The translations under genes were made by a program, and so were the position numbers. A stretch of 64,000 bases of DNA, from the NCBI RefSeq assembly GCF_001427225.1, contig NZ_LMFH01000005.1:62553-126552 (forward strand). The letters are read 5' to 3'. Source of the stretch: Lysobacter sp. Root494 (GTDB lineage: Bacteria > Pseudomonadota > Gammaproteobacteria > Xanthomonadales > Xanthomonadaceae). Shown in pieces: positions 9,175-19,233 of the stretch (position 1 is its first letter; every line of letters begins with the position of its first letter). Below the pieces are notes generated by a model. That model was not told where the DNA came from. It saw only the letters and a list, made by a program, of their open reading frames with translations, and searched no databases.

Positions 9175-9266
9175 GGGGCGGCTCCAGTATGGATACCGCA
9201 ATGAGGTCGGGGCAGGCGGGCGCACGTTCAAGCCGCGCGCCGCCAGCGTTCAGCACGGCGCCACGA

Positions 9267-10517
9267 TCACGCGGCCGAATGCTCCGCGATGAAATCGCGC
9301 ACCTGCGGATACACCTGCGTGCGCCAGCGGCGACCGCTGAAGATGCCGTAGTGGCCAGCGCCATCGACGGTGAGGTGCTGCTGATCGCGCTTGGGAACGC
9401 CCGTGCATAGCGTATGTGCGGCGCGCGTCTGGCCCTGTCCGGAAATATCGTCGAGCTCGCCTTCGATCGTCATGATCGCGGTGCCCTTGATTGCGCCCGG
9501 GTCGACTCGTTCCCCGTGCACCACCCATTCGCCCTTCGGCAGCAGGTGGCGCTGGAACACGACGTCGACGGTTTCCAGGTAGTACTCCGCCGGCATGTCG
9601 AGCACGGCGTTGTATTCGTCGTAGAAGCGGCGGTGCGAATCGGCGTCCTCGAGGTCCCCCTTCACGAGGTCCTGATAGAAATCCCAGTGCGACTGGAAGT
9701 GGCGTTCGGGATTCATCGCCATGAAACCGCCGTGCTGCAGGAAGCCGGGATACACGCGGCGATCGTGGCCGGGATAGTTCGGCGGCACCGCATGCACGAG
9801 ATTCGCCTCGAACCACCACAGCGGCTTGGTCGTGGCGAGGTCGTTGACCTTGGTCGGGTTCTCGCGCGTGTCGATCGGACCGCCGAACATCACCAGCGAG
9901 CGCGGCGTCTTTTCGCCGCGCGCTGCCATCAGCGACACCGCCGCAAGTACCGGCACCGTCGGCTGGCACACGCTGATCACGTGCAGGTTGTCGGCGCCGA
10001 TCGTGCGGATGAATTCCTCGACATAGGCGACGTAGTCGTCGAGGTGGAACGCGCCGTCTTCCAGCGGAACCATGCGCGCGTCGACCCAATCGGTGACGTA
10101 CACCTTGTGGTCGCGCAGCAGGGTCTTCACCGTATCGCGCAGCAGGGTGGCGTGGTGGCCGGACAGCGGCGCGACGACGAGCACGGACGGATCGTCCTTG
10201 AAGTCGGCGATGTTGCCGGCGTCGTCGGCGAAACGCTTGAAGCGCAGCAGGCGGCAGAACGGCTTCTTCAATACTTCCTGTTCGACGACCGGATAGCTCT
10301 TGCCATCCTTCTCGATCGAGTGGATGCCGAATTCGGGTTTCTCGTAATCCTTGCCGATGCGATACATCAGCTCGTAACCGGCCGACACGCGCGAGGCTCC
10401 GGGCAACGTGGACAGCCAGCTGCCCTGCGTGCCGAACATCCGCGCGTTGGCTTCAGCCCAGTAATTCCACGGCTGCATCCAGGCGCGGCCGAGTTCGTGC
10501 AGGTGATAAAGCAGCAT
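9267..10517 (-). CDS. phaZ: Intracellular polyhydroxyalkanoate depolymerase
   Basis: 416 residues, no signal peptide. It belongs to the cytoplasmic PHB depolymerase family that cleaves storage polyester to hydroxybutyrate units. Visible family features are VVAPLSGHHATLLRDTVKTLL at about 115-133, a lipase-box-like ISVCQPTVP with nucleophilic Cys184, an aspartate region ELDDISGQGQT (about 354-364) and GAGHYGIFSG with His389. No PHA synthase is in the window. An upstream in-frame ATG (10742) lacks family similarity, so the start at 10517 is preferred. Confidence 0.92.
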   Translation of the reverse strand: MLLYHLHELGRAWMQPWNYWAEANARMFGTQGSWLSTLPGASRVSAGYELMYRIGKDYEKPEFGIHSIEKDGKSYPVVEQEVLKKPFCRLLRFKRFADDAGNIADFKDDPSVLVVAPLSGHHATLLRDTVKTLLRDHKVYVTDWVDARMVPLEDGAFHLDDYVAYVEEFIRTIGADNLHVISVCQPTVPVLAAVSLMAARGEKTPRSLVMFGGPIDTRENPTKVNDLATTKPLWWFEANLVHAVPPNYPGHDRRVYPGFLQHGGFMAMNPERHFQSHWDFYQDLVKGDLEDADSHRRFYDEYNAVLDMPAEYYLETVDVVFQRHLLPKGEWVVHGERVDPGAIKGTAIMTIEGELDDISGQGQTRAAHTLCTGVPKRDQQHLTVDGAGHYGIFSGRRWRTQVYPQVRDFIAEHSAA

Positions 10518-10621
10518 TCGCAAAGGGCCCCTGACCCCGGAAACGGCGCACCGGATAGTGCGTATGACGCGCCGCAGCATAGCCGATGGCGGGTGGGGGA
10601 TTGTGAAGCACGTCACGATCG

Positions 10622-10698
10622 CCGCGTAGGAGCGGCCCACGACCGCGACCTGGTTCAGCGTATGACGAATGTCGCGACCGTGGGCCGCTCCTACGCGG
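10622..10698. repeat. GTAG-type REP palindrome (inverted pair)
   Basis: Two 28-base arms match at 26 positions in inverted orientation around a 21-base spacer. Each arm contains GTAGGAGCGGCCCACG. GTAG-start REP elements of this kind are abundant in Xanthomonadaceae and are mobilised by RAYT transposases; no RAYT is visible here. The right arm supplies the TAG stop codon of the methyltransferase gene (10691-10693). Confidence 0.85.
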
Positions 10699-11281
10699 TT
10701 TCGAGGGCCGTGGCATGGCTGCGCAGAGTGGGCGAGAGCCACAGGTGCGAGCCGACCTGCGCGAAGCCGGCGCCTTCGAAACGCTGGCGATAGAACTTCG
10801 CCGGGCGGTTGCGGAAATCATGCTCATCGCCTTCCGCGCCGTCTTCGCGCGCGAAGGTTTCGAGAAACGCGACGCCGCCGCACAGCTCGGCCAGGCCGGG
10901 CAGTCCGCGGTCGAGTTCGCGCGTGTCGAGGTAATGCATCACGTCGCTGCACACCAGCAGGTCCACGGGCGGGCAGGGGCGCAGCATCGCGAAGTCGCCG
11001 AAGCTCGCGTGATGCAGGTTGCGTCGCGCGCCGAAACGGCGGACGGCATATTCGCTGCTGTCGAAGCCGAGGTACTTCGCCTTTGGCCGCAGCTTGAGCA
11101 GTGGTGCGCGCCACACGCCCTCGCCGCAACCGACGTCGAGCACGGTGCGCAGCGGGCGTTCGAGAAAGTATTCGGCCGTGGTCACGGCCATCGCGACCTT
11201 GCGCGCGAGCCGTGCGTTGTCACCGATGCCGCGCTTGCGGTACCAGGTGTCGAAGTAGTGCCTGTCGTAGCGTTTGGTCAT
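10691..11281 (-). CDS. Class I SAM-dependent methyltransferase
   Basis: 196 residues. SAM-binding motif I is VLDVGCGEGVW (residues 47-57), with motif II region KYLGFDSSEYAVRRFG and motif IV-like VDLLVCSDVMHYLD. The N-terminal KRYDRHYFDTWYRKRGIG is typical of small cytoplasmic methyltransferases of this type. The substrate is unknown. The last codons and stop fall inside the REP palindrome, so the C-terminus may have been altered when the REP arrived. Confidence 0.85.
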   Translation of the reverse strand: MTKRYDRHYFDTWYRKRGIGDNARLARKVAMAVTTAEYFLERPLRTVLDVGCGEGVWRAPLLKLRPKAKYLGFDSSEYAVRRFGARRNLHHASFGDFAMLRPCPPVDLLVCSDVMHYLDTRELDRGLPGLAELCGGVAFLETFAREDGAEGDEHDFRNRPAKFYRQRFEGAGFAQVGSHLWLSPTLRSHATALETA

Positions 11282-11386
11282 GGAGGATGCGGCTCCGGTG
11301 CGTGCGGGATTGTTGCACGTGGGTCGGATCGTGCAGGACGGATCGAATCTTCATGCCATCCTATGGCCACCCCGCCGGAGCCCGCC

Positions 11387-11839
11387 ATGCAAGCCTATTT
11401 CTGGATCAAGACCGCCCACGTCGTGTTCGTCATGGCCTGGATGGGCGGCGTGTTCTACCTGCCGCGCATCCTCGTCAACATCGCCGAAGCCGGTGCCGAG
11501 GAAGCCGTACGCGCGCGACTGGTCCTGATGGGACGGAGGCTGTATCGCTTCGGCCACGTCATGTTCGGAATGGCATTCCTGTTCGGCTTGACCCTGTGGC
11601 AGGGCTACCGGTTGTTCGGCGACGCGTTGCCGCAGGGGTTCGCCGTGGGCGGCTGGCTGCATGCGAAGCTGGCACTGGTCGCCGTCATGCTTGCGTACTT
11701 CATCGTGTCCGGACGCTGGCTGAAAGGCGTCGAACACGGGCGCGCGCTGCCTTCGTCGCGCACCTTGCGCTGGTTCAATGAATTGCCGGTGCTGTTGCTG
11801 GTCGCGATCGTGTACCTGGTGCTGGCCAAGCCGTTCTGA
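11387..11839 (+). CDS. HemJ-like / CopD-family membrane protein
   Basis: 150 residues, four hydrophobic spans. The N-terminus WIKTAHVVFVMAWMGGVFYLPRILV resembles HemJ (protoporphyrinogen IX oxidase), which starts with a conserved His in the first helix and an FYLPR motif. The later part (MGRRLYRFGHVMFGMAFLFG; WLHAKLALVAVMLAYF; WFNELPVLLLVAIVYLVLAKPF) also fits. HemJ would convert protoporphyrinogen to protoporphyrin in haem synthesis. The start ATG at 11387 has GGAG 8 bases upstream. A general CopD-like role cannot be excluded. Confidence 0.8.
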   Translation: MQAYFWIKTAHVVFVMAWMGGVFYLPRILVNIAEAGAEEAVRARLVLMGRRLYRFGHVMFGMAFLFGLTLWQGYRLFGDALPQGFAVGGWLHAKLALVAVMLAYFIVSGRWLKGVEHGRALPSSRTLRWFNELPVLLLVAIVYLVLAKPF

Positions 11840-11901
11840 AGCCAAACCGGCCTGGGGATGCGCGAAGTCGCTGTACACGTTCGAGCGTGAGAAGCGGGGT
11901 C

Positions 11902-11927
11902 GTCATCCAGGCGAACGCCTGGATGAC
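11902..11927. repeat. Short perfect palindrome, REP-like
   Basis: A perfect 12-bp inverted repeat (GTCATCCAGGCG / CGCCTGGATGAC) with a 2-base centre lies between convergent genes, about 60 bases past the HemJ-like stop codon. It resembles in form the palindrome at 43467-43542 and may belong to the same short repeat class or act as a bidirectional terminator. Confidence 0.65.
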
Positions 11928-11939
11928 CAGACAGATGAC

Positions 11940-13655
11940 TCAATTGGTTGCTTGCGCCTTGAATGCCTCGGGCTTCGGCAACGTCACCGGTACACCATTC
12001 GCGTCGCAATCACCCGCCGCGCACAGCTTCGCGCGCAACGCGGGCATCGCCTGCAGCATGAAGTGGAAGATCGTGTTCTGCTCGACGCTGCCGCGCACCG
12101 CTTCGCTGCCGGGTCCGCGCGCCCAGATGCCGACGTCGTCGCCGCCGTGGCTCTCGTTGCCCATGGGCGCGATCGCTTCCTGCAGGTAATCCGGATCTTC
12201 GGTGTCGACGTGGGTGAGGTCGGGGCGGCCGTTCTTTGCTGCCTGTGCGCCGCTGAGCTGATGCAGGAAACGCTTGGGGCCTTCGGGCTGCTGCGCGCTC
12301 GCACCGACGTAACCGGGACCATTGCTGTAGTTGAGCGTCGTATATGGGAGACCCAGCGCGTCGGTGGCGAAATCCGCGCCGCCGTCTTCGCCGCTGCTGC
12401 CGCGCACCTTGCCGAGGACGTCGTTGCCGCGCACGGGATAGCCGACGAAGCTGAGCGTGTGCGAATGGTCAGCGGTGACCAGGATCAGCGTGTCGTCCGC
12501 TGAAGTCATTTCATCGGCGACGCGCACGGCATCGCTCAGTGCAATGGTGTCGGTGAGCGCACGGTAGGCATTGCCGTAGTGGTGGGCGTGGTCGATACGG
12601 CCACCCTCGACGAGCAGTACGAAGCCGTTGTCGTTGCGTTGCAGGCGCGTAATCGCGGCACGGGTCATTTCCGCAAGCGATGGCTCGCCTGCCGGATCCT
12701 GCCTGCGGTCATGCTCGAAGGCCATGTGGTCATAGTTGAACAGCGCCAGCAGCGGCTTGTCGGCCGGCGCCTGTTGCAGTTGCGCGGCGTTCCAGACGTA
12801 GGCGCCGTCGGGATGGCGCTGCTTCCATTCGGCGACGAGGTCGCGCCCGTCGAGGCGCTGGCCTACCTTGTCGTCTTCTTCCGGATCGCGCTGCTGCGCG
12901 GTCATGAAATTTTCGCGGCCACCGCCCATCAGCACATCCGGGCCGTGGCCGAAGGGCGACTCGACCAGCTGGCGCGCGATGTCGACGCAACCTGCCTTTG
13001 CATCTTGGGCAGTGATGTCCGTGTCGTTCTCCCAACTGCGATGGGCGGAGTGGGTGAGTGCCGCGGCAGGCGTGGCATGGGTGACGCGCGTGGTGGTGAC
13101 CACGCCGCTGGCGAGTCCGCTGCTGGCGGCGAGCTCCCACAAGGTGAGCATCGGCGTTTTCAGTGCTGCGCTGCAGTCGCCCAGCTTCGCCTCCTGCCCG
13201 ATGCTGATGACACCGGCACGCGTCTTCACACCGGTCGCCATCGCCGACATCGTGCCGGCCGAATCCGGTGTCTGCGAGTCGGTGTTGTAGGTCTTGCTCA
13301 GCGCGGTAGCGGGAAAGGTTTCCCATGCCAGGTGGTTTTCCTCGCCCGTGCCGCCCTTGCGCTGGCCTTCGAGGATGCGGGCCGCGGCCACGGTGGTCAG
13401 GCTCATGCCGTCGCCGACAAAGAGGATCACGTTCTTGGCGCGTGCTCCCATCGCGCCCCGATGGGCGGCCTGCGCCGCGCCGTCGCGGAACCACCAGGAA
13501 GGCGTTTCTTCGGCAGGGCGCTTGATCACCGGAACGGCCACGGCAATCGGGCGCGCGCTGGCGGTACCCGATGGGCCAGAAATCGGCGCGGTGCTGGCGC
13601 AGGCGCCGAGCAAGGTGGAAGCCAGGGCGATGCTGATGACGTCCAATGAATGCAT
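11940..13655 (-). CDS. Alkaline phosphatase, predicted lipoprotein
   Basis: 571 residues. The start at 13655 gives a signal peptide with lipobox LLGAC (Cys19). Alkaline phosphatase superfamily features are NVILFVGDGMSLTTVAAARI (metal-binding Asp), TDSQTPDSAGTMSAMATGVKT with the nucleophilic Ser, then LLVEGGRIDHAHHYGN and TADHSH metal ligands, and a final GNESHGGDDVGIWARGPG segment. It hydrolyses phosphate monoesters at the cell envelope, likely for phosphate acquisition. No Pho box was identified with confidence. Confidence 0.92.
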   Translation of the reverse strand: MHSLDVISIALASTLLGACASTAPISGPSGTASARPIAVAVPVIKRPAEETPSWWFRDGAAQAAHRGAMGARAKNVILFVGDGMSLTTVAAARILEGQRKGGTGEENHLAWETFPATALSKTYNTDSQTPDSAGTMSAMATGVKTRAGVISIGQEAKLGDCSAALKTPMLTLWELAASSGLASGVVTTTRVTHATPAAALTHSAHRSWENDTDITAQDAKAGCVDIARQLVESPFGHGPDVLMGGGRENFMTAQQRDPEEDDKVGQRLDGRDLVAEWKQRHPDGAYVWNAAQLQQAPADKPLLALFNYDHMAFEHDRRQDPAGEPSLAEMTRAAITRLQRNDNGFVLLVEGGRIDHAHHYGNAYRALTDTIALSDAVRVADEMTSADDTLILVTADHSHTLSFVGYPVRGNDVLGKVRGSSGEDGGADFATDALGLPYTTLNYSNGPGYVGASAQQPEGPKRFLHQLSGAQAAKNGRPDLTHVDTEDPDYLQEAIAPMGNESHGGDDVGIWARGPGSEAVRGSVEQNTIFHFMLQAMPALRAKLCAAGDCDANGVPVTLPKPEAFKAQATN

Positions 13656-13894
13656 GTAGTCCTGCCGTAGCGGGCGTGAAGCGGGCGGCCGATTATGCCA
13701 AGCGACCGCAACCGGAAGATGTGTCCGCGTAGCGTTGTGCGGCGCCCGGGTTTGCCGAATCCCGGCTTCCACATGACGTGTTGGAACAACGGTTTGCACG
13801 CGTGGACTCGCTGCGCTGGGCCTGCTCGGCTATGGTGCGGTTTCGGCGCACGGCGCCTGCCGTGGCGGCCTGTCCCGCATTCTGGAGCGTCCTG

Positions 13895-15247
13895 ATGATG
13901 AAGCTGGTGTCGCGCTGGTTGCGCATTCCGTTCTGGCAACGGGTGGTGCTCGGCTTCGTGCTTGGCGCACTCGCGGGCTGGCTGTTCGGCAAGGACGCGG
14001 AAACCTGGTTCGGTCCTCTCGGCGACCTCTACGTCAACCTGATCAAGATGATCGCGGTGCCGCTGGTGTTCTTCGCGGTGATCAACGCGGTCAGCTCACT
14101 GCATGGGCAGAAGTCGATCGCCGCGCTCGGCGGACGCACGTTCCTGTGGTTTGCGATCACCGCGGTGCTGGCGGTGGGCGTGGGCCTGCTCACCGGCTGG
14201 ATCGTGAAGCCGGGCGCCGGCGTCAACATCGCCACGCTGCAGGTTGCGTCCGATTACGTGCCGAAAACGCCGCCGGGCGTGTTCGACGTGCTGTTCAACA
14301 TCGTGCCTTCGAACCCGTTCACGGCGCTGGCCGGGGCCGCGACTTCGAAAACCGCCGACGGCATGAGCGTGCTGGTGCCGCGCAACGGCACGGTGCTGCA
14401 GGTGATCTTCTTCGCGGGGCTGGTGGGTTTCGCCTTCGTGAAGCTGGGTGACAAGACTGCGAACCTGCGCAAACTCTGCGGCGAAGCGAGCGAGACCATG
14501 ATCCAGGTCACCCGCTTCGTGCTCGAATTCACGCCGCTCGGCACGTTCGGCCTGATCGCCTCGCTGGTCGGCGGTTACGGCTTCGAACAGTTGCGGCCGC
14601 TCGGCAGCTTCGTCATCGCGCTGTATGCCGCATGCGCATTCCACATCGTCGTGGTCTACAGCGGACTGCTGCTCGCGCACGGACTGAATCCGGTGAAGTT
14701 CTTCCGCGGCGCGGCGCCGGGCATGCAGGTGGGCTTCGTCGCGTCGTCTAGCTTCGCGGCGATGCCGGTGTCGTTGCGGAGCGTGGTGCATAACCACGGT
14801 GTGGACCGGGACTACGCCGCGTTCGCGGTGCCGCTGGGCGCGACGATCAAGATGGACGGCTGTGGCGCGATCTATCCGGCGCTCGCGGCGGTGTTCATCG
14901 CGCAGTACGCAGGCATCGATCTCACGCTCGACAAGTACCTCATCATCGCGCTGGCCTCGGTGCTCGGCAGCTTCGGCACCGCGGGCGTGCCGGGCACGGC
15001 GGTCATCATGGCGACGGTCGTGCTGAGCGCCGCCGGGTTGCCGCTGGAAGCGATTGGCTATCTCTACGCGATCGATCGCGTCCTCGACATGATGCGCACG
15101 ATGACGAACGTCACCGGGCAGATGCTGGTGCCGGTGCTGGTCGCGAAGGAGACCGGTTTGCTCGACCGCGAGGTCTACGAAGCCGCTTCCAGCAACGTGG
15201 GGATCGCTGAAGGCGAGGCGGCCGAGATTACCCAAAACCACGCGTGA
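13895..15247 (+). CDS. Dicarboxylate/amino acid:cation symporter (DAACS family)
   Basis: 450 residues with the hydrophobic profile of the GltP/DctA family. It begins SRWLRIPFWQRVVLGFVLGALAGW and has the family landmarks IKMIAVPLVFFAVINAVSSL, SSSFAAMPVSLRSVV (the Ser-rich hairpin), GATIKMDGCGAIYPALAAVFIAQ and GTAGVPGTAVIMATVVLSAAGLP. It likely couples uptake of C4-dicarboxylates or glutamate/aspartate to protons or sodium across the inner membrane; the exact substrate cannot be read. The start has GGAG upstream. Confidence 0.93.
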   Translation: MMKLVSRWLRIPFWQRVVLGFVLGALAGWLFGKDAETWFGPLGDLYVNLIKMIAVPLVFFAVINAVSSLHGQKSIAALGGRTFLWFAITAVLAVGVGLLTGWIVKPGAGVNIATLQVASDYVPKTPPGVFDVLFNIVPSNPFTALAGAATSKTADGMSVLVPRNGTVLQVIFFAGLVGFAFVKLGDKTANLRKLCGEASETMIQVTRFVLEFTPLGTFGLIASLVGGYGFEQLRPLGSFVIALYAACAFHIVVVYSGLLLAHGLNPVKFFRGAAPGMQVGFVASSSFAAMPVSLRSVVHNHGVDRDYAAFAVPLGATIKMDGCGAIYPALAAVFIAQYAGIDLTLDKYLIIALASVLGSFGTAGVPGTAVIMATVVLSAAGLPLEAIGYLYAIDRVLDMMRTMTNVTGQMLVPVLVAKETGLLDREVYEAASSNVGIAEGEAAEITQNHA

Positions 15248-15402
15248 GGCACTGGACTCAACGGCTGTGGCTCCATTCGCAATGGTGAAGCCGGCGTGGA
15301 GGTTCAACTGTGGAAGAGATGGGCCTCACGCACCGTTTCGTTTTCGAGCAGCAGAATGAGTGCGGTCGGTACTCAATGGCGTCCTGAGGTGGGGAGGCGG
15401 AA

Positions 15403-15867
15403 ATGTCTCAGAACCAGGCGAAGATCGAAGAACAGATCAAACTGGTGGAACGGTTTCCCGGCGCCGACGACTACTGCCGGTTGCGCAGCGAAGCGGGCAT
15501 GTCGCCGAAGACGCTCGAGGCCGCCCGCAAGGGTTTGCCCAACACGCTGTACGGCGTCAGCCTGCAGCGTGATGGCGAAGTGATCGGGATGGGCCGGATC
15601 ATCGGTGATGGCGGCTGTTTCTACACCGTTGTCGACATCGCGGTGGCGCCGGAATACCAGGGACGCGGCCTCGGCAAGCGCATCATGACCGCACTCGACG
15701 CGTGGCTGCGCAAGAACGCCGAACCGTCGGCCTACGTCACCCTGGTCGCCGATGGCGAGGCGCGCCATCTGTATGCGAAGTATGGCTTCGTCGAGACCGC
15801 GCCGGCCTCGGTCAACATGGAATACATCGTCGCGTCGCAACAACCCCAACAACAGCAGCCCGAATAG
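15403..15867 (+). CDS. GNAT family N-acetyltransferase
   Basis: 154 residues with the GNAT fold signature: VSLQRDGEVIGMGRIIGDGGCFYTVVDIAVAPEYQGRGLGKRIM, containing the acetyl-CoA P-loop (QGRGLG), and a C-terminal YAKYGFVETAP. It transfers an acetyl group to an unknown small molecule or protein amine. The C-terminal tail is Gln-rich. It stands alone between the carrier and the convergent NUDIX gene. Confidence 0.88.
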   Translation: MSQNQAKIEEQIKLVERFPGADDYCRLRSEAGMSPKTLEAARKGLPNTLYGVSLQRDGEVIGMGRIIGDGGCFYTVVDIAVAPEYQGRGLGKRIMTALDAWLRKNAEPSAYVTLVADGEARHLYAKYGFVETAPASVNMEYIVASQQPQQQQPE

Positions 15868-15879
15868 CGGCGCGGGATT

Positions 15880-16367
15880 TCACGCGCGCGAGAACTTCCA
15901 CGACAGCATGCGTCCGTCGCGATACGGCATCACGCCGTGGAAGGGGCGCGGGTCGTCGTCGAACACGAGCGGCAGGAACTGGCGGTCGCCTTCCCACATC
16001 GGCAGTTCGTGCAGGCGATCGCGATGCACCCATTCCAGGGTGCCTTCCGCGTTGCGCTCGAACGGCGCGCCGCTGAAGCGCGTGATGACGAAGACGAAGC
16101 CGAGCCAGTCCTCGCCCTGCTTGCCGAAACCAGGCCAGCTGATCGTGCCGCGCAGCGACAGCTCGATGCAGTCGATGCCGGCTTCTTCGTGGATTTCGCG
16201 GCGCATACCCGCGAGCACGTCCTCGTCGGGTTCGATCTTGCCGCCAAGTCCGTTGTACTTGCCGAGCTGGTGATCGTCGGGACGCGCATTGCGATGGACC
16301 ATCAGCACGTCGTTGCCGTCGGGCGAGAGCACATAGCCGAGCGTAGCGACGATGGGCATGTACGGCA

Positions 16368-16368
<1 letters not shown>
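15880..16368 (-). CDS. NUDIX hydrolase (MutT-like)
   Basis: 162 residues. The NUDIX box is complete: G-x5-E-x7-REIHEEAGI (GKIEPDEDVLAGMRREIHEE). The sequence resembles 8-oxo-dGTP diphosphatase-like proteins, which sanitise oxidised nucleotides, but NUDIX substrates are hard to predict. Its ATG (16368-16366) shares one base with the stop codon of the beta-lactamase gene (TGATG), so it is translationally coupled to it. An internal Met three codons in is an alternative start. Confidence 0.9.
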
Positions 16369-17303
<935 letters not shown>

Positions 17304-17319
17304 TTATGCGCTTGCGCTG

Positions 17320-17724
17320 TCAGCGCGTTGCGCGTGGTGATGCGGCGCGGGCTGCAAGCCACGCCAGTGGCAAAGGCAGCGCGATGCCGGCGACCGTCAT
17401 CCACAGCGGATGGGGAATCATCGCGTTGTTGGCGATCACCCCGGCGAGCACCAGCACGCCGATGACCAGCGCCGCTGCCAGGCGATGCCGTGCGATGCGC
17501 GCAGCCACCCAGCCGCCGGCAAATGCAGCCAATGCCCAGCCGGCAATCACCAAGAGCATTGCCGACACCGGCGCCGCCGCGATGTGCGCAGCCAACGCCT
17601 GCGGATCGCGCAGGTCGAGCCCGGCGGGTGGCCGATGCAGGAACAGGCTCGCGAATTCGCAGATCGTCATCGCCAGCCAGGCGACGACCAGACCGGCCAC
17701 GATTCCCAGGATCGTTCGTCCCAT
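17320..17724 (-). CDS. Small multi-pass membrane protein, unknown
   Basis: 134 residues, four predicted hydrophobic spans (ILGIVAGLVVAWLAMTICEF; AAPVSAMLLVIAGWALAAFA; LAAALVIGVLVLAGVIAN; LWMTVAGIALPLPLAWLAA). The start at 17724 is preceded by GGGGAG. No known motif beyond the hydrophobic pattern. It may be co-transcribed with the beta-lactamase gene, whose start is 85 bases further along the minus strand. Confidence 0.75.
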   Translation of the reverse strand: MGRTILGIVAGLVVAWLAMTICEFASLFLHRPPAGLDLRDPQALAAHIAAAPVSAMLLVIAGWALAAFAGGWVAARIARHRLAAALVIGVLVLAGVIANNAMIPHPLWMTVAGIALPLPLAWLAARAASPRATR

Positions 17725-17819
17725 TGCGCTTCTCCCCGATGTGGGCCGCAGGATCGCCCACGCCATCGGACGCCGCAAGCGTGCACACTTGGCGTCGCTT
17801 CCATGCACGGATCGAGGAC

Positions 17820-18311
17820 ATGAGCGGCCAGCAACGCGAACTCACCCTGCGCTTCCTCGCGCAACCCACCGACGTGAACTACGGCGGCAAGGTTCACGGC
17901 GGCATGGTGATGAAGTGGATCGACCAGGCGGGCTATGCAGCAGCGGTCGGATGGAGCGGGCGCTACAGCGTGACGGTCGCGGTCGGCGGAATCCGCTTCG
18001 TCGCACCGATCCGCATCAGCGATCTGGTCACCGTCTCGACCAAGCTGGTGCACACCGGCACCAGCAGCATGCACTTCGCCGTCGACGTCATGGCGGCCGA
18101 TCCGATCAGCGACGACGCGCCACGACTGTGCACGCACTGCGTGATCGTGTTCGTCGCGCTGGACGGCGTGGAAGGCAAGCCGGTAGCCGTGCCGCCGCTG
18201 CAGCTCACCAGCGACGAGGACAAGCGCCTCGCCGAGTACGCGATGAAGGTGATGGAGCTGAGCAAGGGGATTGAACAGACGGTGGAGCGCTATCGCGTCG
18301 CGGGCAACTGA
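17820..18311 (+). CDS. Acyl-CoA thioesterase (hotdog fold)
   Basis: 163 residues. The N-terminal LRFLAQPTDVNYGGKVHGGMVMKWIDQAGYAAA is the signature of the YciA/acyl-CoA thioester hydrolase hotdog family, with the conserved N-x-x-G-x-x-x-G-G segment and Asp at the active site. It hydrolyses acyl-CoA to free acid and CoA in the cytoplasm. Followed directly by a strong terminator, so monocistronic. Confidence 0.9.
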   Translation: MSGQQRELTLRFLAQPTDVNYGGKVHGGMVMKWIDQAGYAAAVGWSGRYSVTVAVGGIRFVAPIRISDLVTVSTKLVHTGTSSMHFAVDVMAADPISDDAPRLCTHCVIVFVALDGVEGKPVAVPPLQLTSDEDKRLAEYAMKVMELSKGIEQTVERYRVAGN

Positions 18312-18336
18312 CCGCAGGTTCCATTCGGCAAAACAA

Positions 18337-18362
18337 AAAGGCCGCCAGAGGGCGGCCTTTCA
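18337..18362. terminator. Strong bidirectional terminator
   Basis: A perfect 10-bp stem AAAGGCCGCC / GGCGGCCTTT with loop AGAG sits between the convergent thioesterase and NlpC/P60 genes. The stem ends in A and T runs on both sides and can serve either strand. Confidence 0.9.
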
Positions 18363-18378
18363 TGGATTCGGATATGGC

Positions 18379-19131
18379 TCAGGTGCCGTCGGCGCTCACG
18401 CGACGGGCCTGCAGGAAGCGTCCGCTCCAGTAACCCTGGTCCAGGCTGGATACGGTCACGTCCTTGCCGCGGCTCGGCGCATGGACGAAGCGGCCATCGC
18501 CGACATAGATGCCGACATGGTTCACCCGGCCCTTGCGGCCGAAGAACACGAGATCTCCAGCGGCGAGCTTGGCGCGGTCGGTCACCAGCTCACCGCTCCT
18601 GGCCATGTCACGCGACACGCGCGGGAGTTCGATGCCGAGGGCATTGCGGAAGACGTAGCCGACCAGGCCGCTGCAATCGAAACCCTTGTCCGGATCCGCG
18701 CCGCCCCAGCGATACGGCGTGCCGAGCAGGGCGAGCGCCTTCTGCAGGACCGTCTTGACCTTGCTGTCCTCGGCAACTGGCGTACCGATGGCTTCGGCCG
18801 GCAGGTCGAGGGCGAGCGCAGGAGACAGGAAGCGGTTGACGCCGGCCGCGAGGCCGAGCGCGCGATCCGACAGCGTGGGTGATGTCCTGGTCGAAGCCAG
18901 AGCTTGTGGGGTCTTGTCCGTCCTGGCGGGTGCCGGGATGTCGGCTGCGGCAGCCTTCGCCCTGGTCGGAAACGGCGCCGCATCGTCGATCGGAGCGGCA
19001 AACACGGTCGCGGCCGGCGTGAACAGCGCCGCGGCCAAAAGGATATGGGTCAAGGCCCGTGTCGGGCGGGCGAGGGTGGTGGCAGCAGGGCGGCCGTACT
19101 TTCGGGTCGTCACGCGGTCATCACGAAGCAA
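18379..19131 (-). CDS. C40 (NlpC/P60) peptidoglycan endopeptidase
   Basis: Up to 250 residues. The C-terminal NlpC/P60 domain (about 125-245) has catalytic Cys in GFDCSGLVGYVF and His in VNHVGIYVGDGRFVHAPS, and begins ALLGTPYRWGG. It should cleave cell-wall peptide stems. A hydrophobic segment near residues 26-46 (LTHILLAAALFTPAATVFAA) is the signal or anchor. The first codon at 19131 is TTG and a GTG lies at 19113; neither has a clear ribosome site, so the start is uncertain. A second paralogue follows upstream on the same strand. Confidence 0.87.
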   Translation of the reverse strand: MLRDDRVTTRKYGRPAATTLARPTRALTHILLAAALFTPAATVFAAPIDDAAPFPTRAKAAAADIPAPARTDKTPQALASTRTSPTLSDRALGLAAGVNRFLSPALALDLPAEAIGTPVAEDSKVKTVLQKALALLGTPYRWGGADPDKGFDCSGLVGYVFRNALGIELPRVSRDMARSGELVTDRAKLAAGDLVFFGRKGRVNHVGIYVGDGRFVHAPSRGKDVTVSSLDQGYWSGRFLQARRVSADGT

Positions 19132-19233
19132 AAAACGATGCGCGATGATGCCTGCCGGGCTGGGACCGGTTGTTCACAAAAAGTTATGTATTCGTTAAGC
19201 GGGGTCGACCGACTTGGCAAAAACAGGCATCCG

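Noticed and set aside
9414-10793. Long plus-strand frame over the PHB depolymerase
   Set aside because: No family similarity; the minus-strand depolymerase carries conserved catalytic residues in order.
12579-13649. Plus-strand frame opposite the alkaline phosphatase
   Set aside because: Shadow of the phosphatase, with no recognisable domain.
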